From NCBI RefSeq assembly GCF_008065375.1, contig NZ_VJYI01000031.1, forward strand, positions 51,744 through 115,743: a DNA stretch of 64,000 nt, given 5' to 3'. The notes beneath the pieces are model-generated. The model had not been told where the DNA came from and ran no database searches. It saw nothing but the letters and a program-made list of their open reading frames with translations. Both the position numbers and the translations under genes were made by a program. Below, in pieces: positions 17,224 to 25,897 of the stretch. Source of the stretch: Nonomuraea sp. SYSU D8015. GTDB lineage: Bacteria > Actinomycetota > Actinomycetes > Streptosporangiales > Streptosporangiaceae. The first letter of the stretch is position 1. The number at the start of each line of letters is the position of its first letter.

Positions 17224-18060
17224 TCACTGTTGCCAGGCCAGGACGTGGCCGCGCGGCCGCGCGGCTTGGCCTGAGCGGAGAAGGCGGCGTTGAACGAACA
17301 GGAAGACGCCGTTGGCGGCGATGCCCGCGATGCCGAGCAGGACGATCACTGCCCACATGGCCGGCACATCCACACTGCCGGCGGCGTTTTGGAGCCGGTA
17401 GCCGAGCCCATCGGTGCTGGCCGTCAGCTCGGATACCACCATCATGATTAGCGCCAGGGAGACGCTCAGCCGCAGCCCGGCCAGAATCTTCGGCGCTGCG
17501 GCGGGCACGATCACGTATAGGAGCCGCCGCGCGCGGCCAAGCTGGAAGACGCTGGCGGTGTCAAGGTAGGCGTGATGGACGTGCCGGACGCCATCCGCAG
17601 TGTTGATCAGGATGGGCCAGATGACGCCGGCCAGGATGGTGGCGAGCTGCGTGGGCGTGCCGATCGGCAACGTGGCGAGAAACAGCGGCAGCAGCGCAGG
17701 CGGCGGGATGGCACGGCCGATGTGCAGGAGCGGGTCGGCCAGCGCAGCAAGGATGGGCAGGCGGCCGAGTGCGAGGCCCGTTGCCAGCCCGAGGGCAGCG
17801 GCCAGCGTCCAGCCGACCACTAGGCGGGTCAGGCTGGGCAGCAGGTCCTCTACTGCCTCGGCGGTAAGGAAGAGGTGCGCAGGCGGGCCGCTGAACCACA
17901 AATGGTAGGCGCGGGCGGCAATGCTGGTGGGCGGCGGGAAGTAGAGGAGGCCGAACGCGCGGGCGGCGCACTCCCAGAGCAGCAGCGCGGCCGGGGCGGG
18001 CAGCGCAGTCGCCAAGCGGCGCAGCTGGTAACGCGGTCGCTGAGGTCGAGGGACGGTCAT
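17224..18060 (-). CDS. ABC transporter permease (SsuC/TauC type)
   Basis: This 278-residue inner-membrane permease has about six hydrophobic segments and the ATPase-coupling loop (FQLGRARRLLYVIVPAAAPK, the EAA-like motif). It is of the nitrate/sulfonate/taurine or thiamine-precursor class. ATG 18060 overlaps the stop of the second permease gene (ATGA). Together with that permease and the lipoprotein at 20017-21108 it makes an importer. No ATP-binding subunit is encoded anywhere in the window. Confidence 0.85.
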   Translation of the reverse strand: MTVPRPQRPRYQLRRLATALPAPAALLLWECAARAFGLLYFPPPTSIAARAYHLWFSGPPAHLFLTAEAVEDLLPSLTRLVVGWTLAAALGLATGLALGRLPILAALADPLLHIGRAIPPPALLPLFLATLPIGTPTQLATILAGVIWPILINTADGVRHVHHAYLDTASVFQLGRARRLLYVIVPAAAPKILAGLRLSVSLALIMMVVSELTASTDGLGYRLQNAAGSVDVPAMWAVIVLLGIAGIAANGVFLFVQRRLLRSGQAARPRGHVLAWQQ

Positions 18061-18854
18061 CGGGACGCTCCAGCGGTGTGCCGATACCAGGCGAACAGGC
18101 GGTGTTCGGCGGCGGTGCATAGAGCCGTGGCGGCCAGGCCGAGCAGTCCGGCGGCGAGCGTGGCGGCTAGCGCGCGCTCGGGCTGGCCGATGCTGTGAGC
18201 AGCGACGATGTAGGTGCCGATGCCGGGTGAGCTGCCGCTGATCACCTCGACGCTGATGGACACGATGAGTGCGACCGCGATGGCCAGGCGGAAGCCGGTG
18301 GCGATGTGGGGCGCGGTGCTGGGCAGGCTGACCCGTATCAGGACCTGCAGGGGGCTGAAGCCGTAGGCGCGCAGGGTGTCCTTGGCCAGCGGATCCGTCT
18401 CCAGTATCCCGTACAGGGTGGTGATCAGCAGGGGCCAAGAACAGCTGTAGGCGATCAGCGCGGTCTTGGCGGCGCTCGGGTCGCCGAGCAGCGCCCAGGC
18501 GAGCGGGATCAGCACCAGCGAGGGGATCGCCCGCAGGAACTCGATGACCGGCCGTACCGCCCGCTCAGTGCCGGGCAGCGCGCCGAGCAGCAGTCCTGCG
18601 GGCACGGCCATGATCATCGCGGCGTGCAGGCCGAGACCGCAGGCGGCGAGCGTAGCGCTCACATGCATGGCGAACTCGGCGTCGGCCGCGAGCTGAACCG
18701 CGGCGACGGCGACGCTGGACGGCGACGGCAGCACCCGGAACTCGGGCGGGCCGAGCCGGTGCGCGAGTTCGGCGGCGGCGCCGCTGATGCCCAGCCCTGC
18801 CGCGCCGAGCAGGGCGCGACGCCGCCACGTCAGTGCTGTGACCACCTTGGTCAT
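18057..18854 (-). CDS. ABC transporter permease (SsuC/TauC type), second copy
   Basis: Binding-protein-dependent permease with about six membrane segments and an EAA-like loop, AYGFSPLQVLIRVSLPSTAP. A twin-Arg-like N-terminus (WRRRALLGAAGLGISGAAAE) precedes the first segment. The start is uncertain: ATG 18854 has GGAG directly adjacent (too close), and TTG 18902 has no ribosome site. It follows the O-methyltransferase gene after a short gap and is coupled to the next permease, so the importer has two different permease subunits. Confidence 0.8.
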   Translation of the reverse strand: MTKVVTALTWRRRALLGAAGLGISGAAAELAHRLGPPEFRVLPSPSSVAVAAVQLAADAEFAMHVSATLAACGLGLHAAMIMAVPAGLLLGALPGTERAVRPVIEFLRAIPSLVLIPLAWALLGDPSAAKTALIAYSCSWPLLITTLYGILETDPLAKDTLRAYGFSPLQVLIRVSLPSTAPHIATGFRLAIAVALIVSISVEVISGSSPGIGTYIVAAHSIGQPERALAATLAAGLLGLAATALCTAAEHRLFAWYRHTAGASR

Positions 18855-18928
18855 CTCCGGAGATACGTGTCTGCTGGGAATGGGCCGGGGCGCTTGGCGC
18901 AAGAGGCCAACCGCCCAGCCCGGGACGG

Positions 18929-20020
18929 TCAGGAGATCAGGCCCATGCCGCTGGGTTGAGCGATCATGAGGGTGTGATCGTTCGGCAGAGGCTCGGTGCC
19001 GACGATGTCGAGCCCGGCCAGCCGCATCAGCTCCCGGTACTGCTCCAGCGTTCTCTCTTGTCCGCCGGCGAACAGGCTCATCATGCGCATGTCGAGATCG
19101 ACGGCGCTGCTGTAGACGCCCGGCTCACCCAGCAGCGCCTCGATGCACCACAGGCGGGCGGCCGTCCCAGCCTTTTCCAGAGCCTCGCGGATGTGGGACA
19201 GCAGCACCCGGTTGTCGGCCGTGGCATGGTTGTGGACGACCGACGACAGGATGATCACATCAGCGGATGGGCAGGCGTCGTTGAACATGTCGGCGGGGAT
19301 GATCCGGACCCGGTCGTCCAGCCCTTGTTCGGCAAGGTGGAGTTCGGCGTGCTCGGTGACGCTGGGCCTTTCCACGAGGACCCCATTCAGGTGCTCATGG
19401 GCGTGCAGGATCTTGGCGAGCATGTCGCCGGTCCCGCCGCCGACGTCGACCACCGTGCGCACGCCGCTGTAGTCGCGCTCAGCCAGCGCGCGGCCGATGG
19501 CGAGACTTCGACCGGCCATGAACATGTCGAACATCGTCGCGAGCCTCGGATCGCCGGCCAGGATCGGGTAAGGGGTGGCATGGCCCTGCAAGACCGCGGG
19601 ACGTCCGGTGCGGATCGTCTCAGGCAGCCGCTCGCCGGCCTCCTGCCACAGCGGCGCCATGGTCACGCCGACTGCGGCCCACATCGAGCCTTCGCCGGGC
19701 AGCAGCGCTCGGCCCAGCGCGGTCAGCCCATAGTGCCCCTGCTCATCGACGCCCACGAGGCCGTAGGCATGCACCGCGTTCAAAAACCTCCGCATCATCG
19801 ACCGGTTGGCCTGGCATGCGGCCGCAATGTCGTCGCTGGACAGGGAGCCGTCCTTGAGGAAGGTGGCAATGCCCAAGGTGACGAACGCCCACAAGGTCTT
19901 CAACCGGATGTCGGCTCCGGTGATCATCGCCTGGAGTGCCTGCTGCGGGCTCATCGCCCGCTGCCCGGCGTCAGGCGAGCCGGCAGCGAACACGTCGCTG
20001 AGATCGTGATAGTCGGTCAT
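18929..20020 (-). CDS. SAM-dependent O-methyltransferase (COMT-like)
   Basis: This 363-residue protein has an N-terminal winged-helix dimerisation domain (about 30-110) and a C-terminal Rossmann domain with an intact SAM loop VVDVGGGTGDMLAKIL and GVLVERPSV after strand 2. The region of the catalytic His reads SSVVHNHATADN, keeping one His but lacking the usual HDW. ATG 20020 overlaps the lipoprotein gene stop (ATGA). The same lipoprotein/methyltransferase order occurs at 6.0-3.1 kb, where the methyltransferase paralogue is degenerate. Acceptor unknown. Confidence 0.85.
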   Translation of the reverse strand: MTDYHDLSDVFAAGSPDAGQRAMSPQQALQAMITGADIRLKTLWAFVTLGIATFLKDGSLSSDDIAAACQANRSMMRRFLNAVHAYGLVGVDEQGHYGLTALGRALLPGEGSMWAAVGVTMAPLWQEAGERLPETIRTGRPAVLQGHATPYPILAGDPRLATMFDMFMAGRSLAIGRALAERDYSGVRTVVDVGGGTGDMLAKILHAHEHLNGVLVERPSVTEHAELHLAEQGLDDRVRIIPADMFNDACPSADVIILSSVVHNHATADNRVLLSHIREALEKAGTAARLWCIEALLGEPGVYSSAVDLDMRMMSLFAGGQERTLEQYRELMRLAGLDIVGTEPLPNDHTLMIAQPSGMGLIS

Positions 20021-21108
20021 GGCGTGGACCCGGGAGAAGAGGAGACGGTGGGCGAGGCTGAGAGGGAGGGATCCCAGATGAGATCGGCGGCGTCGATCGG
20101 CTTGGTCAGGTACGGGTCTTTCGCGCCTTTGGACAGCTCCAGCATGGCGTCGCCGACCCGCTGCAGGCGAGTGGGGTTGAGCGTGATCGGGAACTGGCCA
20201 AGCGTGATCGAACTGGCCGTCGCCGCGTCGATGTGGTTCGCGTAGGTGGGCAGGATCTTCTTGACCGTACTGTCGTCCAGGGCGGCCAGCTCTTGCCCGC
20301 GGGCAAGAGCACGCTGGAAGCGCACGACGAGATCAGGACGCTGGGCCGCCCATTTCGCCGAGACTGCCCAGCCAGCGACCGGCCATTGATTGGTCGGCCC
20401 CGTAGCCACATCAGCCAGCGTGCGACCGTTGAATTCCTTTTTGAAGTACGTAATCGACGGCTCGGTGAACCATCCCACGTCCACGCGGCCGTTTTGGACG
20501 GCCGCAGCCATCTCCGGCAGCGGAATCTTCACGAATGTGATGTCGTCCGCACTGACTCCGGCAACCTGGAGCGTGCGCTCCGTGGTGAGCGTGGAGACGC
20601 TTTTGAGGGTCGCCACGCCGACCGTTACCTTCTCGCCGCTGCCGTTCCACTTCAGATCCGCCAGGCTCTGGAGCGGCGAATCCCGGCGGACCATGAGCAG
20701 GAAGGTGTTCTCGGTGGCCGCGTAGGCGTCGGCGATCAGGCGGGCCAGGCCGGGCTGCGCGGCCTCGGTGGCGTAAGCCGTGACGTAGTTCCAGAGCGAT
20801 ACGTGGAGGTTGCCGTTTTGCAGGCCCGGGATCGCATCGGACGCGCCGTGGATAGGGGCCCACTGGATCTTCAGGCCTTCGGCCGCGAAGTAGCCGCAAT
20901 GCTCAGCCAGCTTGGCCGGGGCGACGTCCGGGATGGGAATGATGGCCACCTGGACGGTTTCCAGCTTTGTCGCTGCAGCCGTGGACGGTGGTGCTGCGGT
21001 AGCGATGCCGGAGCCGCATATGCCCGGCGCCGCAGTCTTCGGAGGCGGCGCACACGCCACCAGAAGCACGCTCAGTATTGAGATTGCTGCTAAGCGTAAC
21101 CGTTTCAT
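20017..21108 (-). CDS. ABC transporter substrate-binding lipoprotein, NMT1/THI5-like (copy 2)
   Basis: The protein is 363 residues with a signal peptide and lipobox LLVAC (near residue 19), then a THI5/SsuA-type binding fold: VQVAIIPIPDVA, LWNYVTAYATEA, SVSTLTTERTL and WFTEPSITYF. It is paralogous to the lipoprotein at 5078-6043 over its whole length. ATG 21108 is chosen so that the signal peptide is N-terminal; both paralogues have ACATCC just before ATGAAA. It sits between a DUF574 gene and an O-methyltransferase gene, followed by two permeases. Confidence 0.85.
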   Translation of the reverse strand: MKRLRLAAISILSVLLVACAPPPKTAAPGICGSGIATAAPPSTAAATKLETVQVAIIPIPDVAPAKLAEHCGYFAAEGLKIQWAPIHGASDAIPGLQNGNLHVSLWNYVTAYATEAAQPGLARLIADAYAATENTFLLMVRRDSPLQSLADLKWNGSGEKVTVGVATLKSVSTLTTERTLQVAGVSADDITFVKIPLPEMAAAVQNGRVDVGWFTEPSITYFKKEFNGRTLADVATGPTNQWPVAGWAVSAKWAAQRPDLVVRFQRALARGQELAALDDSTVKKILPTYANHIDAATASSITLGQFPITLNPTRLQRVGDAMLELSKGAKDPYLTKPIDAADLIWDPSLSASPTVSSSPGSTP

Positions 21109-21235
21109 GGATGTCCAAAGGAGGGAAGGTGAAGGAAACAAACCGCCAGCTGAGAGCTCAGGCCTCAGCCGAGACGGACAACGGTGCTGCTACGTCCAGC
21201 AGCACCAGGCGCACATGGGCAAACCGGGGCCCTGA

Positions 21236-22207
21236 TCAACTTTCCGATCGTCGTGCGACGCCGCACAGTGTGAGCCGGTCCTGCAACGCGATGCCGTCCT
21301 CAAGCTGCTTCCACTGCGACAGATAGACCAGGTCCGGCTCCTTGTCGGGGGACGGCTCAAGGTCGGGGTCGACCAGCACGAGCCCGTCGAAGAACCTCCG
21401 GATCTGCTCGCGCGAGCGCGGCACCAGGTTGGCGTTCGCATTCCGTCTGGCGTAGATGTCCCGGCCCTTCTGAGCCGCATCGGTGTCCAGAACATGCGAG
21501 ACGGCGAGATAGGACCCGGCAGGACATGCGTCCATGAGCGTGTTGCCCACCGCGTATGCCTGCTCATCCTCGAGGAAATGCAAGACCGCGAATGCGAGCA
21601 CTGCAGTCGGCTTGGTGAAATCGATGAGAGCGCGCACCTCCGGGTGTTCGAGGATCGTCCCGGGCTCGCGCAGATCCGCGCGGACCACCACGGTGTTCGG
21701 GTTGGTCGCAAGTAATGCGCGCCCGTGGCACAGTACGACGGGGTCGTAGTCAATGTAGACAACACGCGCGTCCGCAACCGCAGCCTGCGCGACCTGGTGC
21801 ACGTTCTCCTGCGTCGGCAAGCCCGAGCCTAGGTCGATGAACTGTCGGATCCCTTGTTTGACCAGATAGCGCACCACTCGGCCCAGAAGCTCTCGGTTGG
21901 CGCGCGTGGTGTCCCGCACTTCCGGGGTCTGTTCCAGAATCTCGTCAGCGACCGCCCTGTCGGCCTCGAAATTATCGCGGCCACCCAGGAAGTAGTCGTA
22001 CACCCGAGCTACGTTCGGCCTGTTCGGGTCGATGCCGGATGGAACGGTGACGTTGTCCTGCAGTCCCGTGGAGCCACCGCCTGGTATGTCGACAGCAGGA
22101 CTGTCCTCCTGCGCGGTCACTGATGCGGCGTGCTTGGGGCCTCCGACGGCCGCCAGCGTTTCACGCGCTGTAGAGGGCGTGCTGTCCTTCGGCGAGCGGC
22201 GATTCAT
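21236..22207 (-). CDS. DUF574 (PF04672) SAM-dependent methyltransferase
   Basis: This 323-residue protein has a ~50-residue polar N-terminal extension, then PNVARVYDYFLGGRDNFEADR, the SAM loop FIDLGSGLPTQENVHQ, VVYIDYDPVVLCHGRALL, and AVLHFLEDEQ. ATG 22207 is the end of promoter cassette copy 3 and has AGGAGG immediately upstream, the best ribosome site of the three cassettes. It heads an operon running to the lipoprotein, O-methyltransferase and permease genes. Confidence 0.9.
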   Translation of the reverse strand: MNRRSPKDSTPSTARETLAAVGGPKHAASVTAQEDSPAVDIPGGGSTGLQDNVTVPSGIDPNRPNVARVYDYFLGGRDNFEADRAVADEILEQTPEVRDTTRANRELLGRVVRYLVKQGIRQFIDLGSGLPTQENVHQVAQAAVADARVVYIDYDPVVLCHGRALLATNPNTVVVRADLREPGTILEHPEVRALIDFTKPTAVLAFAVLHFLEDEQAYAVGNTLMDACPAGSYLAVSHVLDTDAAQKGRDIYARRNANANLVPRSREQIRRFFDGLVLVDPDLEPSPDKEPDLVYLSQWKQLEDGIALQDRLTLCGVARRSES

Positions 22208-22291
22208 GCCTCCTACCTAAGCCCGCTCAGCACCACCGCAACAGTGTTCAAAAGGGGTTCACTTTCTCCGATGGATTCAAAGAGGGTTCAC
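22205..22291 (-). promoter_or_regulatory. promoter/operator cassette, copy 3
   Basis: Same spacing as copies 1 and 2: ATG at 22207, 17-bp units starting at 22246 and 22275, pentamers at 22246, 22257, 22275 (ATTCA) and 22286. The minus strand carries ACTGTTGCG and GCTTAGGTAG, followed by GAGGC and the ATG. Unlike the other two copies there is no divergent regulator gene; a P450 gene ends about 100 bp beyond it. Confidence 0.75.
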
Positions 22292-22391
22292 AACGCCACA
22301 CCGCCACCGTCTACGGCTCTGATCTTCGCGACTGCTCCGCCATTGCGATCTGATCGCCGCAAGAAAGGGCAGGAAGCGTTGCCCTACCCGC

Positions 22392-23606
22392 TCAAGCCAA
22401 GATCACGGGTAGCCGCAGGGGCTGATGGAACAGTTGCGTGGTCCATCGAACATCGTCCAGTGACAGGGCTGGCCGCAGCCCAGGGGCTCGAAGGAGAAGG
22501 GCGCTGAGGGCCTCCTGCAGTTCCATGCGGGCGAGGTTGGCGCCCAGGCAGAAGTGCGCGCCGTGGCCGAAGGCAAGGTGCGGTCGCGTCGCAGCAGCAA
22601 AGCGACGGATATCGAACCTCTGTGGCTCGGGGAAGGCGTCCGGATCATGGTTGGCGGCGTTGATATTCGGAAGGACGACAGTGCCGGCGGCCACGGTAGC
22701 CCCCGAGGGGAGATCCAGCTTCTCCGTCAGCAGCCGGAGCAGGCCCGGCGCGCCAGGCCCGTCGTAGCGGAGAATTTCCTCGACCGCTGAGCGCACCAAC
22801 GCCGGGGTTGCCTGAAGGGTTCGGCACTGCTCAGGGTGCAGCAACAGCCGATACACGCCTCGGGTGATCATCGTGGAGGCGCTCTCGTGGCCGGCGGCGA
22901 TGAGCACAAAAAGGACGTTGACCAGTTCGTTCTGGCTGAGCCGGTCGCCCTCGTCCTGGGCCCGGATGAGGTCGTCCACCAGGTCGTGGCCAGGGGTGTT
23001 GCGATGAGCGGCGACCAAGTGCTCGAGGTAACTGCGAAACGCGACGAAGGCCTCTATGCGTGTCTCGGCCGATTCAGCGGTGGCGGACAAGAAGGCCGCG
23101 GTCCAGTTGTGGAAGCGGGCCCAGTCGCTGGCGGGGACGCCGAGTACCTGGCAGATCATGCGCGCCGACAGCGGCAGCGCGTAGTCGGCCACGATGTCGA
23201 TGACGGAGCCGTCGACGCCGTCGAGGAGTTCGTGGGCAATCTCTCGGCACTGTGGCCGCCACCGCTCGGCGGCGTTCACGGTGAAGGCCCTCTGAAGGAT
23301 GCGGCGTTGCCTCTCGTGGTCGGCCCCGTGCATCGTTATCAGCACGCCGGGCACGTCGTCGGCGGAGAAGCCTGTGACCATCCGGGGCAGGCCGGGAGCG
23401 GTCAGGTCGCGGCTGCTGTGCGGGCATGCGAGCAGAGCGCGAACATCGTCGTAGCGCACTGCCATGGGGACCTGGTCCCCGCTTGGCAGGGTGACCGGGT
23501 CGACCGGACGGAACCGGCGGCGCTCGTCCAGCGTAGGGGAGGGTGTGCCGTGGGGGCCCGGCGGCAAGTTGCGCCACGGGGGAGCAGCGTCGAGGTCAGT
23601 TGTCAC
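22392..23606 (-). CDS. cytochrome P450
   Basis: This 404-residue soluble bacterial P450 (CYP105/107-like) has the I-helix AAGHESAST, a K-helix ExxR in EEILRYDG, and the haem-binding loop FGHGAHFCLGANLAR (Cys ligand). It probably hydroxylates or epoxidises a small molecule with electrons from ferredoxin; no ferredoxin gene is adjacent. It reads from its own start downstream of an AT-rich gap and ends just before promoter cassette 3, on the same strand. Confidence 0.9.
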   Translation of the reverse strand: MTTDLDAAPPWRNLPPGPHGTPSPTLDERRRFRPVDPVTLPSGDQVPMAVRYDDVRALLACPHSSRDLTAPGLPRMVTGFSADDVPGVLITMHGADHERQRRILQRAFTVNAAERWRPQCREIAHELLDGVDGSVIDIVADYALPLSARMICQVLGVPASDWARFHNWTAAFLSATAESAETRIEAFVAFRSYLEHLVAAHRNTPGHDLVDDLIRAQDEGDRLSQNELVNVLFVLIAAGHESASTMITRGVYRLLLHPEQCRTLQATPALVRSAVEEILRYDGPGAPGLLRLLTEKLDLPSGATVAAGTVVLPNINAANHDPDAFPEPQRFDIRRFAAATRPHLAFGHGAHFCLGANLARMELQEALSALLLRAPGLRPALSLDDVRWTTQLFHQPLRLPVILA

Positions 23607-23925
23607 GACGGGTCTCCTGTCGTGTCGGGAATGGATGGGATGAGGGCATTCGTGCTAGGCACGCATGTCGGCAGTGACGTGATCGGCGCTCGGAATGCTG
23701 TCGGCTCGAATAGCAGGTAGATCGCCAGGAAAGCGACCACGCCTCCGGTGGTCTGCCGGGTGTGGCTGGGGCGCGAACGCACAGCGCGCTCAGTCCAGGT
23801 TCACCATGACGCCTGGCGGATATCAGGCTGGGCAGGCTCACGTTGAGTTGGAAGGTGACCTTCCAGTAGTCGAGGGACTACGTACGCCCTTCACCTCCCT
23901 GATACACCTGTCCACAGCGATCTCG
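23607..23925. other. intergenic, no gene seen
   Basis: About 320 bp between the P450 start and the end of the next minus-strand gene. Only shadow frames are open. It contains an imperfect inverted repeat around 23845-23880 (GAAGGTGACCTTCC) that could be an operator or terminator. Confidence 0.35.
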
Positions 23926-24780
23926 TCATGAAACGAGGGAAAACAGGGTCGACTCGTGGTCTCTTCCTTGAAAGAGGTGCTCGGAAAGCACATCTTCTGC
24001 GGCTTGCGGTATCCAGTGGCCATTGATCAAAGCCATGACGGACCACGTCACGCCCTGCATCAAGGAGGGATGGCGGACGAAGTCGGACACTGGCCATTCC
24101 GCGACTTCCTGTAATCCTAGGCATTCTCGTTCAGCTAGGAGCGGGTAGCCTGCCAAGGCCGTTTGCCAGAGGCGGGCTACGGTGTCGAGGTTCCAGAGGT
24201 TCCCAATCTTTTCTGGCCGACCGAGGCGTAGGAGAGTGAAGGCGTCCTCCTTACCGTCTTCCTTCTTCAGCACGATGTGGTCTCGGCGGAAGACGGGTTC
24301 CAACGGGCTGCTTTCGATACGAGCTTCGAGAGCCTGCACGTCAGCGGCCAACTGTTCGTGACGGGTGTCTTTGAGTCGGACCTCGGCATAGGCGAGGAGG
24401 TTGTCGAGGACTGCTTGCAGAGGCCACAGGCAATGAGGAGTGGGGCCCTGCGGTGTGCTTCGGGTGAGCGCTTGCCCGAGATCGGAGTCTTCGTCCTCGG
24501 AGCGTAACCAGTTCCAGGGGGAACATAGTGGGATCTGTTCATGCGAGGCGGCTGCGTTCTGGCGCCACGGCTTGCCGATGGACCGGCCGTTGATGAGGAC
24601 AATCACCTCGATGTCGCGAGCGTCCTCCGGAGCCCGCTCTAGGTAGATGCCATGCATGACTCGCCCTGCCGCAACCCAGTCTCCCGGAGGCCGCTTGGAT
24701 TGAGCTGGCTTGCGGGGATCATCTGGGTTCCACTCCACCCAACGGCGATCGAGGCCGAGGGGCAGCGGCCAACCGTTCAT
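23926..24780 (-). CDS. hypothetical protein, 284 residues
   Basis: The sequence has normal protein composition (WPLPLGLDRRWVEWNPDDP near the N-terminus, a central helical region, WSVMALINGHWIPQA near the C-terminus), but I recognise no family. ATG 24780 is chosen because AGAGG lies upstream and the protein-like sequence begins there; the frame itself stays open to 25026. Lower GC than its neighbours suggests separate acquisition. Confidence 0.6.
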   Translation of the reverse strand: MNGWPLPLGLDRRWVEWNPDDPRKPAQSKRPPGDWVAAGRVMHGIYLERAPEDARDIEVIVLINGRSIGKPWRQNAAASHEQIPLCSPWNWLRSEDEDSDLGQALTRSTPQGPTPHCLWPLQAVLDNLLAYAEVRLKDTRHEQLAADVQALEARIESSPLEPVFRRDHIVLKKEDGKEDAFTLLRLGRPEKIGNLWNLDTVARLWQTALAGYPLLAERECLGLQEVAEWPVSDFVRHPSLMQGVTWSVMALINGHWIPQAAEDVLSEHLFQGRDHESTLFSLVS

Positions 24781-25897
24781 CGTGCACCTCTCAGATGTAG
24801 GCAACGCTCTGACCGCCTTGGCGTCAGCGGCGCTGCTGCCAGCGGACGCATGGGAAGAGCCACGATCATCCAGATCGCAGCGTTCTTTCGGCAACATCCG
24901 GACGATATGGAACAGGGATTGGGCGTCACACTCTGTCCCAATGCCAAGCTGGTGCTGAGGCCGGGCTCCAACACCGACGGCTTGCGCAAGCGGCCCAGAT
25001 GCTTGCGCAGCCGCCTGACGAGACACAGCTCACCTTGCAATGACTGTTCAGCTAGGCGGCCGCCGGCCCTCCTGCGTCCGCGGCCTCCCCCTCTGCCGCG
25101 GCTGAACGGGAAGGCTCCAGTTCCTCGTGCAGAAAGCTGGCCGGCGGCATGGCCCACGGCGTCGCGGCGAGACCCTGGTGACGGCGGTCGCGTACGCAAA
25201 ACTCAGCCTCCTTGCTTGTGTATGCCGATGGGCGCTGACATCTGGCCAACGTGGGGCGTTCCGGCCTTTATGTTCCCTGCGAGCCATGACGACGCAGAAG
25301 TGACAGTACGGAAAATCAGCACGATATGGGGTTAGCGTGCGGTTATGATCAGGTTTGATTCTGGCCTGTGAGCCGCATTCCTCCTGACGGCGTCTTTCCC
25401 ACGTCCCGAACTTGAGATCTGTCCTACATTTGGTCTAGATCATTCATACAGAAGCGCTTACGATTGACGTCGTTTGCCGACTGTTTCGCCTCGGTCACGC
25501 AGTGGGGACGACATTCCCGTTCGCAAGCTGTGCTCAGCCGAGGTGTGCGCCGACAAGAAAGGCATCTGTGGGCACTCCGACGTCACCCACGTGTACTCGT
25601 GCACCGGCTCTCACGTTGGCCCCTGCAAAGGATTCCCATTTGACAAGTTCCTCGCCCTCGTGCAGGTGGAGCTCGACGGCAGGCGAGGGCACTCAGATCC
25701 GCTACGGCGATGGCGAGGCACCTCGGCCCTCCAGCCTGGATGAGAATGCACCGGTGTCGAACCGGCAGCTGCGCCCTCTATGATCAACACAACATCTTTC
25801 CGGGCGTCGCGTTCCGCCAATTGGACGCACCACCCGGATAGTGGAACACCTTCCACTATGAGCGATTCACTGTCAGCCCAACCCCCCAAGGTGGATC
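24781..25897. other. 1.1 kb without a convincing gene
   Basis: Open frames here are short and mutually contradictory. A 52-codon minus-strand frame starting with GTG at about 25694 (ending GAHLG) has protein-like composition but no ribosome site. The stretch 25320-25480 is AT-richer and could hold the promoter of the plus-strand DUF574 gene. The ribosome site of that gene, AAGGTGG, lies at about 25888. Confidence 0.4.

Noticed and set aside
25480..25890. DUF397 gene next to the DUF574 gene at 25.9 kb
   Set aside because: None of the frames shows the expected WRKSS / VAVRDS pattern; the plus-strand Cys-rich frame lacks a ribosome site.
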